NCBI RefSeq assembly: GCF_041821025.1
Contig: NZ_JBGUAY010000003.1
Coordinates: forward strand, 1-64,000
From: Egicoccus sp. AB-alg6-2
GTDB taxonomy: Bacteria; Actinomycetota; Nitriliruptoria; Nitriliruptorales; Nitriliruptoraceae
Direction: 5' to 3'
DNA: 64,000 nt
Of this stretch, positions 10,097 through 18,553 are shown piece after piece; position 1 is the stretch's first letter, and each line of letters starts with the position of its first letter. The notes under the pieces are model-generated. The model worked only from the letters and a program-made list of their open reading frames with translations, was not told where the DNA came from and did no database searches. The position numbers and the translations under genes were made by a program.

Positions 10097-11721
10097 CGCC
10101 GAGCCGCGACCGCGTCACCACCCGCGTCGACGACCCGGCCGACGAGGTCGACGCCGACCGCGTCCACCACCTCGACCGTCGCTCGCGCACCGACCGGCAA
10201 CGGGGCAGGTCGCCCGGATCGGTCGACCAGCTCGATCTCGCCGTCGGTGTCCGGTGCCTCGCGGTAGGAACGGGCGAGCGTCGGTCCCTCGTCGTCGTCC
10301 GCGGCCGCGCGCTCCTGGACGATCACGTCCAACCGGCGACCGACGAAGCGGCGAGCCGCCTCGTCGGCGAGACGTTCCTGCAGCTCGCCGACGCGCAGGA
10401 GGCGCTCCTGCGCCACCTCCTCGGGGACCTGGTCGGCGAAGTCGGCCGACGGGGTGCCGTCCTCGACGCTGAACGGGAACAGCCCGACCCAGTCGAGCAG
10501 GTGGGTCTCGAGGAAGTCCTCGAGCGCCGCGACGTCGGCGTCGGTCTCGCCCGGGAAGCCGAGGATGAAGTTCGAGCGGAACACCGCGTCGGGGTCCAGG
10601 TCGCGGATGCGTTCGATCATCGTGCCGAACCGCTCCGGGTCACCCGAGCGCGCCATCGCCTTCACCACCGGGCCGGAGACGTGCTGCAGCGAGAGGTCGA
10701 AATAGGACGCCACCTTGGGCAGCTCGGCCATCGCCTGGAGCAGCGGCAACGTCAGCTCGGCCGGTTGCAGGTACATGAGCCGGATGCGATCGAGGCCGTC
10801 GAGCTGCGACAGCTCGCGCAGCAGGGTCGGCTGCAGCGCCCGGCCGCCGTCGAGGTCCTTGCCCCACGAGGTCGTGTTCTCACTGACCAGCACCAGCTCG
10901 CGGGCGCCGCCGTCGACCAGCCAGGCGGCCTCGGCCAGCAACTCCTCGAGTGGTCGGCTGCGGAAGCGGCCACGGAACGAGGGGATGGCGCAGAACGTGC
11001 AGACACGGTCGCAGCCCGACGCGATCTTGAGGTACGCCCACGGTCGGGCGACGCCGCCGGTCTGGGGCAGCCGGACCGGGAAGCGCGGGCCGGTGTCGGG
11101 GACCCGGTCGAGCAGGTCCTGTGACGTCCCGGCCGGCGTGGCGACGCGGGGTGCCTCGGGCGGCAGCTCGGGGACGCTGAGGCCGAGCAGCAACGTGTCG
11201 AGGTCCGCGGCGGTGGAGGGCGTGTGGCTGCTCTGGTCCGCGGGAGCGCCGACGGGTGCGACCAGAAGGGGCAGGTCGCGGCGGGAGGGACGGGCGCCGG
11301 GATGCGCCTCGCCCACGCCGACCACGCGCTCACGCTGACGCCCGGCGAGCACGTCACCGACCACGGCGGGCAGGTCCGCGTACCCGTCGAAACCGACGAT
11401 GGCATCCGCCTCGGGGATCGCCTCGGCCAGCTCGTTCGGGTAGCGCTGGGCCATGCACCCGACCACGAGCACGGCCCGGGCGCGCCCGTCCTCCTTGAGC
11501 TGGCAGGCCTCGAGGACCGTGTCGATCGACTCCTGCTTCGCCGGCGCGATGAAGGTGCAGGTGTTGACGAGCACCACGTCGGCGTCGGCCGGGTCGTCCA
11601 CGACGGCGGTTCCCTCGCGGTGGAACAGGCCCGCCAGCTGCTCGGAGTCCACCTCGTTGCGCCCGCAGCCGAGGGTGACGACGGCGACGCGGTAGGCGTC
11701 GGGGGGTGCGGATGCGGACAC
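10093..11721 (-). CDS. rimO: Ribosomal protein S12 methylthiotransferase RimO
   Basis: This is a radical-SAM enzyme that methylthiolates an aspartate of ribosomal protein S12. The 542-residue product has the N-terminal UPF0004 domain with three cluster cysteines (Cys19 in VTLGCGRNEVDSE, Cys55 in VNTCTF, Cys89 in VVGCMAQ). A radical-SAM core follows with CxxxCxxC (Cys237, Cys241, Cys244), and a TRAM-like end. The NEVDSE signature favours RimO over the tRNA enzyme MiaB. Between the two iron-sulfur domains is an unusually long Pro/Ala-rich insertion (about residues 140-225). The GTG at 11721 is chosen because the next upstream frame would overlap the neighbouring gene; the ribosome-binding site GAGG is modest. 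Confidence 0.92.
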   Translation of the reverse strand: MSASAPPDAYRVAVVTLGCGRNEVDSEQLAGLFHREGTAVVDDPADADVVLVNTCTFIAPAKQESIDTVLEACQLKEDGRARAVLVVGCMAQRYPNELAEAIPEADAIVGFDGYADLPAVVGDVLAGRQRERVVGVGEAHPGARPSRRDLPLLVAPVGAPADQSSHTPSTAADLDTLLLGLSVPELPPEAPRVATPAGTSQDLLDRVPDTGPRFPVRLPQTGGVARPWAYLKIASGCDRVCTFCAIPSFRGRFRSRPLEELLAEAAWLVDGGARELVLVSENTTSWGKDLDGGRALQPTLLRELSQLDGLDRIRLMYLQPAELTLPLLQAMAELPKVASYFDLSLQHVSGPVVKAMARSGDPERFGTMIERIRDLDPDAVFRSNFILGFPGETDADVAALEDFLETHLLDWVGLFPFSVEDGTPSADFADQVPEEVAQERLLRVGELQERLADEAARRFVGRRLDVIVQERAAADDDEGPTLARSYREAPDTDGEIELVDRSGRPAPLPVGARATVEVVDAVGVDLVGRVVDAGGDAVAARR

Positions 11722-11782
11722 GACGGGAACCTCGGGTGCCGGGGGCGGAACGACGGACGGAACGCGCGTCGCTCGGTGGACG

Positions 11783-12565
11783 TCAGGCGGTTTCGACGCC
11801 GTCGGCAGTGAACACCACTTCGACGACCTGGCCGCGCGCACCGAGCGACTCGACCTCCTCGCCGTTGACCTGGGCGCGGACGCCGCCGGCGTTGCCGAGC
11901 CGCACGCGGACCTCGTCCTGGCCCTCGAACGGCAGCGTCTCGCCCGCCGGCACGGTCTGTTCGAAGGCGATGGAGCCGTCGATGGTCACCCGCATCCACG
12001 AACTCTCCTCGAGCGCGAGGAGCACCTCGACCCCGTCGAAGGTCGGTTCGGGCTCCGGCTCGGGTTCGGGCTCGGGCTCCTCCTCGCCTGCATCCGTGCC
12101 GTCCTCGGGCTCCTCGGTCGGTTCCTCCTGGACCGGGGCGGGCGGTGCCGTGGTGGGGTCCTGGCCGGCCTGGGGCGGGGTGCGACCTGATCCGAGGGAA
12201 CCGATGAAGGCGAGCCCCGCGATCACCACGACCGCCACCAGCACCCACGCGATCCACGGCGGCGGGGCACTGCGCGGCGAGGGGCGGGAGGTCGCGCTGG
12301 AGCCGACGAGGCCGACCGTGGCCAGCTGATCGCCGTGCTCGCGCCGGTACTGCTCGAGCAGTGGTTGCGGATCCAGACCGAGTTCGGCGGCGTAGTTGCG
12401 CAGGAAGCCCTTGGCGTAGATCTCGCCGCCGAAGACCTCGAACCGTTCGTCTTCCAGGGCCCGTACGTAGTCACTGCGCATGCGCAGGACCTGGGCCACG
12501 TCCTCGACGGAACGGCCCCGGTCCTCGCGTGCCGTTCGCAGCGACTCGCCGATGCCCGTGCTCAC
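11783..12565 (-). CDS. RodZ-like membrane protein: N-terminal HTH, one TM segment, DUF4115
   Basis: A 260-residue protein. Residues 1-70 are an HTH_25/XRE-like domain of the RodZ type (GESLRTAREDRGRSVEDVAQVLRMRSDYVRALE, then YAKGFLRNYAAELGLD). One transmembrane helix lies at about 103-122. A Glu/Pro repeat linker (EPEPEPEPEPEP) follows, then a C-terminal DUF4115 beta domain outside the membrane. RodZ-type proteins link MreB or the divisome to the envelope, and actinobacterial members without MreB have unclear roles. The start is a GTG with GGAAGG upstream. Its location upstream of rimO-pgsA and near ftsK is a widely conserved neighbourhood. Confidence 0.85.
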   Translation of the reverse strand: MSTGIGESLRTAREDRGRSVEDVAQVLRMRSDYVRALEDERFEVFGGEIYAKGFLRNYAAELGLDPQPLLEQYRREHGDQLATVGLVGSSATSRPSPRSAPPPWIAWVLVAVVVIAGLAFIGSLGSGRTPPQAGQDPTTAPPAPVQEEPTEEPEDGTDAGEEEPEPEPEPEPEPTFDGVEVLLALEESSWMRVTIDGSIAFEQTVPAGETLPFEGQDEVRVRLGNAGGVRAQVNGEEVESLGARGQVVEVVFTADGVETA

Positions 12566-12731
12566 GCCTGACCGGCCTTCCCGACGCCAAACACCGACCG
12601 GAACACGAGCAGCGCCCCGGCTCACACGCCGACAGACTAGGCCGGTCGGGCCGCCCCCGCAGGACGCGCGCCCCGCGCGACCGGTCGCGACCGCGCCACT
12701 TCCCGATGACGGGATCGCGCACCGTTGTGGC

Positions 12732-12737
12732 TACGAT
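12732..12737 (+). promoter_or_regulatory. Extended -10 element placing a leaderless start
   Basis: TACGAT ends seven bases before the ATG at 12745, so a transcript would begin at or next to that ATG. No Shine-Dalgarno sequence precedes the ATG. Leaderless mRNAs of this form are frequent in Actinobacteria. No clear -35 is visible. Confidence 0.45.
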
Positions 12738-12744
12738 GCGCGCC

Positions 12745-13053
12745 ATGAATGCCACCTCCAAGCTCCTGCGCTCGTCGGCTGCCGCACTGGCGGCCCTCAT
12801 CCTCGTCGCCGGCCCCGTCGCCGCTGCCGAGGACCCTGCCGCGCCCGAGGCCGGCGAGGGCTCGGAAGAGGTCGTCGGCGACCACGGCGAGGGCACCTCC
12901 GACCGCTACCAGATCGCCGAGACGCCCCGCCAGCAGGTCGGCCTGCTGCTGCTCGGCGCGCTCGGCGTCGGTACCTGGCTCGCGGCCGGCAATGCACGGC
13001 GTCAGCTCAAGGGAGAACGCCCCCAGGCGACCGGCGAGTTCCGCTGGCGGTGA
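12745..13053 (+). CDS. Small exported membrane protein (102 aa), function unknown
   Basis: A 102-residue protein with an N-terminal signal sequence (KLLRSSAAALAALILVAGPVAAAE, cleavage probably after AAA), a short acidic Gly/Glu segment, and a second hydrophobic helix (VGLLLLGALGVGTWLAAG). It ends in a basic tail. It would thus be a small single-pass membrane protein with its acidic loop outside. I chose the ATG at 12745 over one at 12736 because a TACGAT element is positioned for a leaderless transcript there. It lies between the rodZ-like gene and the convergent ftsK. No family is recognised. Confidence 0.7.
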   Translation: MNATSKLLRSSAAALAALILVAGPVAAAEDPAAPEAGEGSEEVVGDHGEGTSDRYQIAETPRQQVGLLLLGALGVGTWLAAGNARRQLKGERPQATGEFRWR

Positions 13054-13107
13054 CCCCCCGCGACGCGTCCAGGAGGCCGACCGGGCCTCCGCGCGCAGGG
13101 TGACGGT

Positions 13108-15606
13108 TCAGAGCACGTTGGCGGCCCGTGCCTCGTCGAGCTCCTCGGGTGTCCACAGCACGTCGCGGGCCTTCGACCCCTCGTTCGGTCCCACCACGCC
13201 GAGCTCCTCGAGTTCGTCCATGAGCCGACCGGCGCGCGCGAACCCGATGCGCAGCTTCCGCTGCAGCATCGAGGTGGAGCCCAGTCCCGAGACCACGACC
13301 TGCTCGGCCGCGCGGCGCAGCAGCGCCTCGTCGGAGTCGTCGTCGCCGGACCGGGTCGAGTCGGCACGCTCGGCCGCCTCGCCGGTCTTGACCACGGCCT
13401 GCTCGTACTCGGCCTCGCGCTGCTGCTTGCAGTACGCCACCGCCGAGGTGACCTCGCGCTCGGTGACCCAGCAGCCCTGCAGGCGCGACGGCTTGCCCTG
13501 GCTGGCGGGCAGGAACAGCATGTCGCCCTTGCCGACCAGCTTCTCGGCACCGTTCATGTCGATGATGGTGCGGGAGTCCGTCTGCGACGCGACCGCCAGG
13601 GCGAGACGCGACGGGATGTTGGCCTTGATCAATCCGGTGATGACGTCGACGGACGGCCGCTGCGTCGCGATGACCATGTGGATGCCGACCGCACGCGCCA
13701 TCTGCGCGATGCGGCAGATCGCGTCCTCGACGTCCCGGGGGGCGACCAGCATCAGGTCCGCGAGCTCGTCGATCACGAGCAGGATGTAGGGCAGCTCGCG
13801 GGGCTCGAGGTCCTGCCCGTCGGGACCCGGCCGCGGCGCGACGTCGCCGGCGCGGACGGCGTCGTTGTAGCCGTCGATGTTGCGGAACCCGAGGTGGGCC
13901 AGCAGTTCGTAGCGCTGCTCCATCTCCTTGACGCACCACTGCACCGCGTCGGCGGCTCGGCGCGGATCCGTGACGACCGGGGACAGCAGGTGCGGGGTGC
14001 CCTCGTAGCCGTTGAGCTCGACCCGCTTGGGGTCGATGAGGATCATGCGGACCTGGTCGGGCTTCGCGCGCATGATGATCGAGGTGATCATCCCGTTGAG
14101 CGTCACCGACTTGCCCGACCCGGTCGCGCCCGAGACCAGCAGGTGCGGCATGGTGGCGAGGTTGACCAGCGCGGGGTTGCCGGCGATGTCGACGCCGAGC
14201 GCCACCGTCAGCGGGTGCGGGTCGCGTTGCGCTTCGGGCGAGCGCAGGATGTCGCCGAGGGTGATCAGGTCGCGCTGCCGGTTGGGGACCTCGACGCCGA
14301 TGGCGGACTTGCCCGGGATCGGCGCCACGATGCGCACGTCGGGCGCCGCGAGCGCGTAGGCGATGTCGTCGCCCATGTTGGCGACCTTCTTGACCTGCAC
14401 GCCGGGCCCGAGCTCGATCTCGAACCGGGTGACCGTCGGCCCCCTGGACCAGCGGGCCACCGTGGCGTCGATGCCGAACTGGTCGAAGGTCTCCTGCAGG
14501 GCGGCGGTCTGTGCCTCGATGGTGCGGGTGGACTCCTTGCCCATCTTCTTGCCGGCGGCGAGCAACTGCATCGTCGGCAGTTGGTAGTCGTCCCACGACG
14601 TGATCGGCGACACCTTGGTCGCCTTCTTCGTCGCGGGATCCGTCACGCCGCCGCGCGCCGCACCGACCGGCGGGTCGGGGACGCGCCCGGCGAGGCGGTC
14701 GGCGGCGGTGCCGTCGTCCCCGTCCGGGTCGGACCTGCGGGCCGGTCCCTCGCTGTCGTGGAGTTCGGGTTGCTCGAACGCCTTGTTCGCCAGCGTCGCC
14801 CGGACGCGGGTCGCCGCGACCGTGTCCGGTGCGGCCGAGGCGACGTCGTCAGCTGCCGGCGTGGACTTCCTCCGGCGGTCCTTCGCCGCGATCCGCTGGG
14901 TGACGTCGGGGTCGTCGTCCGTCTCCGCGGCCTCGTCAGCCACCCGCGGGGCCCGGGTGAACACGCCCTTGATGGCGGCGATCACGGCGGAGAACGGGGT
15001 CTTGGTGACGACCAGCAGGCCGAGGGAGATGAACGCGACGACGACTGCACCCGCGCCCCACACCGACAGGGCGGCCGTCAACGGTGTGCCGATCGCCCAG
15101 CCGAGCAGTCCGCCGGCCAGCCACAGGCCACGGACGCCGTCCGCGGGTTCGGGCCCACCGGCCATCAGGTGCAGCAGTCCCAGCAGCCCGACACCCAACA
15201 GGAACGCGCCCACGCCGATGCGCCCCAGCTCCGGACTCGGCCGGCCGATGACGACCAGCACGCCGAACCAGGCCAGCAGGACCGGCACGGCGTAGCCGAG
15301 CAGCCCGAGGAGACCGAGGGAGACCGCCTCGAGGAAGCTGCCGACCGGCCCGGCGGCGTCGGCGTAGGTGCCGAGCGCCGTCAGGACGCCGAGCAGGATC
15401 AACAGGATCCCGAGCGCGTCCTGCTTCTGCGCGGACAGGTGCTCCCCGAAGGCGCTGCCCGCCTTCGACACGGTCCCCTGCTTGCGGGTGGTCGTCCGGC
15501 TCGCGCCCTTGGCGCCGCCGCGAGCCGTGCTGCCCCGCGCCGCGGGGCGGCGTGGGGCGGGCTTTCCCCGGCTCTTCTTCGGCGGGTTCTTGGTGGTGGA
15601 CGCCAC
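13108..15606 (-). CDS. ftsK: DNA translocase FtsK/SpoIIIE
   Basis: FtsK pumps chromosomal DNA through the closing septum. The 832-residue protein has a basic Pro/Ala N-terminal tail (KKSRGKPAPRRPAARG), four to five membrane helices in residues 60-210, and an acidic linker. The motor domain has Walker A GATGSGKS (near residue 490) and Walker B (LLVIDELADLML). The C-terminal gamma winged-helix domain reads DNA polarity sequences (GSTSMLQRKLRIGFARAGRLMDELEELGVVGP). The start could be the GTG at 15606 or another GTG 15 codons upstream; the former has GGGGA upstream. The gene is convergent with the small membrane protein gene. Confidence 0.93.
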   Translation of the reverse strand: MASTTKNPPKKSRGKPAPRRPAARGSTARGGAKGASRTTTRKQGTVSKAGSAFGEHLSAQKQDALGILLILLGVLTALGTYADAAGPVGSFLEAVSLGLLGLLGYAVPVLLAWFGVLVVIGRPSPELGRIGVGAFLLGVGLLGLLHLMAGGPEPADGVRGLWLAGGLLGWAIGTPLTAALSVWGAGAVVVAFISLGLLVVTKTPFSAVIAAIKGVFTRAPRVADEAAETDDDPDVTQRIAAKDRRRKSTPAADDVASAAPDTVAATRVRATLANKAFEQPELHDSEGPARRSDPDGDDGTAADRLAGRVPDPPVGAARGGVTDPATKKATKVSPITSWDDYQLPTMQLLAAGKKMGKESTRTIEAQTAALQETFDQFGIDATVARWSRGPTVTRFEIELGPGVQVKKVANMGDDIAYALAAPDVRIVAPIPGKSAIGVEVPNRQRDLITLGDILRSPEAQRDPHPLTVALGVDIAGNPALVNLATMPHLLVSGATGSGKSVTLNGMITSIIMRAKPDQVRMILIDPKRVELNGYEGTPHLLSPVVTDPRRAADAVQWCVKEMEQRYELLAHLGFRNIDGYNDAVRAGDVAPRPGPDGQDLEPRELPYILLVIDELADLMLVAPRDVEDAICRIAQMARAVGIHMVIATQRPSVDVITGLIKANIPSRLALAVASQTDSRTIIDMNGAEKLVGKGDMLFLPASQGKPSRLQGCWVTEREVTSAVAYCKQQREAEYEQAVVKTGEAAERADSTRSGDDDSDEALLRRAAEQVVVSGLGSTSMLQRKLRIGFARAGRLMDELEELGVVGPNEGSKARDVLWTPEELDEARAANVL

Positions 15607-15882
15607 GGCGACTCGTTCCCCTGGCACGTCGGACTCGTCGCGCGCGTGCACGCGCCCGAGCGCCTGGTCGGCTCGGCGATCCCAGGATAACGGGCAAAGA
15701 CACGCCTGGAACTACACGTTCGACGGCGGGCGCACGGACTCGCGTCCGCTGCGGACACCCGACCGGATTGCTGGCCGCGCGGCTGCACCCCGTCCGTCGT
15801 CGTCGGGCGACCACGACACAACCCCGGACGCGGGCCCGGCGAACCACTGCTGCACGAGCCGACAACCCGACCCAAGGAGCTC

Positions 15883-16644
15883 ATGGTGCGCCGCATGTTG
15901 ACCACGATCGCCGTATCCGGCGCAGTACTCGCGTTGCCCGCGACTGCTGCGTTCGCCCAGACCCCTCACACCTACTCCGCCAATCTGACGCAGGCCAACG
16001 ACTCCGGCGCCAGCGGCACCGTCACGATCGAACTCGACGGCACCACCGCCGACGTCAGCATCCAGGGTCGGAACTTCTTCGACGGCTTCCCGCACGCGAT
16101 CCACTTCCACGGTGAGCCGGGCGGCGACAACGTCTGTGGCCCGCTGAACCCGGGTGACGCCGGCTTCGACGAGGCCGACGAGGACGGCGACGGCATCCTC
16201 AGCGTCGTCGAGGGCGTCCCGTCCTACGGTGGCGTGACCGTGTCGCTGACCACCGAGGGTGACACCAGCCCCGAGAGCGCGCTCGCCGTCGACCGCTTCC
16301 CGACCTCGGGGACCCTCGACTACCACCGCACCATCGAGCTGCCGCAGGAGGTCGCGGACAACCTCAGCACCCTGCACGTCGTGGTGCACGCGACCGACCT
16401 CAACGGCTCCGGCGAGATCGGTGACCGCGGGATCCCGAGCTCGCTGGACCCCGAACTCGACATCGAGGCAACCGCGCCGGCCGCCTGTGGTCAGATCACC
16501 GCCATGGCCGCCGGTGGGGTCGCGACCGGTGCCGGTGGCGCCGCGACCAACGACAACGCGGCCTCGTCCGCCCTGGCGGGGGCCGCCGGCCTCGGTGCGC
16601 TGGGCGTCGTCGCGCTCCGTCGCCGTCGTGGCGAGACGAGCTGA
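15883..16644 (+). CDS. CHRD-domain secreted protein with C-terminal membrane anchor
   Basis: A 253-residue exported protein: signal peptide (residues 1-25, ending AAFAQ), then a CHRD domain (SGTVTIELDGTTADVSIQG, FPHAIHFHGE, VVVHATDLNG). It closes with an Ala/Gly-rich linker, a hydrophobic helix (SALAGAAGLGALGVVAL) and a positively charged RRRRGETS tail. That tail layout is of cell-wall sorting type, but no LPXTG-like pentapeptide is evident. CHRD domains occur in chordin and in bacterial surface proteins; their ligand is unknown. An AAGGAG site lies five bases before the ATG. A sortase gene follows on the same strand. Confidence 0.85.
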   Translation: MVRRMLTTIAVSGAVLALPATAAFAQTPHTYSANLTQANDSGASGTVTIELDGTTADVSIQGRNFFDGFPHAIHFHGEPGGDNVCGPLNPGDAGFDEADEDGDGILSVVEGVPSYGGVTVSLTTEGDTSPESALAVDRFPTSGTLDYHRTIELPQEVADNLSTLHVVVHATDLNGSGEIGDRGIPSSLDPELDIEATAPAACGQITAMAAGGVATGAGGAATNDNAASSALAGAAGLGALGVVALRRRRGETS

Positions 16645-16732
16645 CCCACTCCGGTGTCCGGTCGGCTCCATCGCGCACCAGGGAGCCGGCCGGGCACCCG
16701 GCCACCGTCCCACCATCGAGGAAGGACTCCCC

Positions 16733-17548
16733 GTGTTCCGGTTCCCACGGCGGCTCGCCGCCTCCCTTCCCGCCGCGCTGCTGCTGACGGCGTGCGGCAC
16801 GGGCGAACCCGGTACCGCCGCACCCGATGGGGCCCTCGCGGGTGACACCGTCGCGACGGGCGATGCCCACGACCATCACACCATGGAGGAGCACGAGGCG
16901 TTCCTCGACGGGTTGTCCGGGAGCGACGCCGACGCCGTCGAGGTCGCGGGCTCGGTCACCGAACGGACCATCGCGCAGCTGCGCGCCATGGACCCGCAGC
17001 GGCTCGCCTCCCTGCACGACCATGGCGGGCACGACGCCCACACCGACCACGCCGGCCACGCCGACGACACCGACCCGGAGCGCGCGGCCACCCATCCCAA
17101 CGGCATCGACCCCGTCCGCGTCGTCATCCCGGCCATCGGCGTCGACGCCGACGTCGTCGAGCTCGGCCTCGAGGCCAACGGCGAGATGGAGGTACCGACC
17201 GACTTCGCGCAGACGGGCTGGTTCCGCCATGGACCGCGCCCGGGACGGGTCGGACCGGCCGTCATCGCCGGCCACGTCGACGACCGCAACGGCCCCGCCG
17301 TCTTCCATCGGTTGCGCGAGCTGACCGCCGGAGACGAGATCCAGGTGCACGGCGAGCAGGGCGAGATCGTCACGTTCACGGTCCGCGAACTCGAGCGGCA
17401 CCCCAAGGACGACTTCCCCACCGAACGGGTCTATGCCGGGACGCCGGGTCCGGAGCTGCGCCTGATCACCTGCGGGGGCGACTTCGACCGCGACGCCCGC
17501 AGCTACCGCGACAACGTCATCGTGTACGCCGAGCGCACCGACGTGTGA
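16733..17548 (+). CDS. Class F-type sortase, lipoprotein with His-rich segment
   Basis: A 271-residue sortase. The N-terminus has a lipoprotein signal (LPAALLLTAC, Cys21), followed by an exposed segment rich in His and Asp (DAHDHHTMEEHE; HDHGGHDAHTDHAGHADD) that looks metal-binding. The sortase fold starts near residue 127 (VRVVIPAIGVDADVVELG). The catalytic set is His181 (VIAGHVDD), Cys247 (LRLITCGG) and Arg259 (SYRDN). Sortases are transpeptidases that join surface proteins to the wall; class F enzymes are typical of Actinobacteria. A GTG start with GAGGAAGG is used. The adjacent CHRD protein is a possible substrate, by position only. Confidence 0.85.
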   Translation: MFRFPRRLAASLPAALLLTACGTGEPGTAAPDGALAGDTVATGDAHDHHTMEEHEAFLDGLSGSDADAVEVAGSVTERTIAQLRAMDPQRLASLHDHGGHDAHTDHAGHADDTDPERAATHPNGIDPVRVVIPAIGVDADVVELGLEANGEMEVPTDFAQTGWFRHGPRPGRVGPAVIAGHVDDRNGPAVFHRLRELTAGDEIQVHGEQGEIVTFTVRELERHPKDDFPTERVYAGTPGPELRLITCGGDFDRDARSYRDNVIVYAERTDV

Positions 17549-17580
17549 CGGCGATGGCGCCGACGGCGACGCGAACCCCG

Positions 17581-17586
17581 TACGCT
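17581..17586 (+). promoter_or_regulatory. Candidate -10 element for the moxR operon, near-leaderless
   Basis: TACGCT ends eight bases before the MoxR ATG at 17595 and no Shine-Dalgarno lies between. A transcript would start within a base or two of the ATG. The element falls in the 46-base gap after the sortase gene, suggesting MoxR-DUF58-DUF4129 has its own start. Confidence 0.4.
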
Positions 17587-17594
17587 CCGCGGCC

Positions 17595-18551
17595 ATGGAC
17601 ACGCTCTCCGCCTCTGCGTTCGCCCGCTCCGTCCTCGACGCGGCCGGCACGGCCGTCGTCGGCCTCGACGACCAACTCGAACTGGTCGTGATCGGCATGC
17701 TCGCCGGCGGGCACGTGCTGGTCGAGGACGTCCCCGGTACCGGCAAGACCTCGGCCGTCCGCGCGCTCGCCGCGGTGACCGGACTGCCGTTCGGGCGCCT
17801 GCAGTGCACCCCGGACCTGTTGCCCACCGAGGTGACCGGGGTCAACGTCTACGACCAGGCGACGGGCGAGTTCCGGTTCCGCAGGGGGCCGGTGTTCCGG
17901 TCGCTGCTGCTGGTCGACGAGATCAACCGCGCCACGCCGCGCACCCAGGCCGCCCTGCTCGAGGCCATGGCGGAGCGCCAGGTCACCGTCGATGGCGAAT
18001 CCCACCCGCTCGGTCGCGAGTTCACCGTCATCGCGACCCAGAACCCCGTCGAGCAGGCCGGCACGTTCCCGCTGCCGGAAGCGCAGATGGACCGGTTCCT
18101 CCTGCGGGTCTCCTTCGGCTACCCGACCCGCGACGCCCACCGTGACATCCTGCGCGGCCGGCGGGGCGCCGAACCCCTGGAGCACCTGTCGCCCGTCGTC
18201 GCCGCGATGGACGCGCTGCCCGGACTCTGGGACGAGGTCGGGCGCGTCCACGTCGATCCCAGTGTCGAGGACTATGTGCTGGACCTCGTCGATGGCCTGC
18301 GCGGCCACGAGGAGATCGCCGTCGGCCCCTCGGTGCGCGCGGTGCTGATGCTCGAGCAGGCCGCCCGGGCGACCGCCGCCGTCGCCGGCCGTGACCACGT
18401 CCTTCCCGACGACGTCAAGCGCCTCGCCGTGCCGCTGCTCGCCCACCGGCTGGTCCTGCACGAGGACGCGGGCGTGCACGGGCGCGACCCGGACACGCTG
18501 GTCGCCGAGGTGCTGGCGGGGACGCGTGTGCCGGTGCAACTGGACCGCTGA
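17595..18551 (+). CDS. MoxR-family AAA+ ATPase
   Basis: A 318-residue MoxR ATPase, a chaperone-like AAA+ protein that remodels or activates partner complexes, usually ones with von Willebrand A or DUF58 domains. Walker A is EDVPGTGKTSAV (near 44-55), Walker B is LLLVDEINRATPRTQAAL, sensor 1 is TVIATQNPVEQAGTFPLPEAQMDRF, and the C-terminal lid domain is complete. The length is normal for the family. It is followed two bases later by the DUF58 gene and then a DUF4129 membrane protein, the standard MoxR trio. Confidence 0.93.
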   Translation: MDTLSASAFARSVLDAAGTAVVGLDDQLELVVIGMLAGGHVLVEDVPGTGKTSAVRALAAVTGLPFGRLQCTPDLLPTEVTGVNVYDQATGEFRFRRGPVFRSLLLVDEINRATPRTQAALLEAMAERQVTVDGESHPLGREFTVIATQNPVEQAGTFPLPEAQMDRFLLRVSFGYPTRDAHRDILRGRRGAEPLEHLSPVVAAMDALPGLWDEVGRVHVDPSVEDYVLDLVDGLRGHEEIAVGPSVRAVLMLEQAARATAAVAGRDHVLPDDVKRLAVPLLAHRLVLHEDAGVHGRDPDTLVAEVLAGTRVPVQLDR

Positions 18552-18553
18552 GC

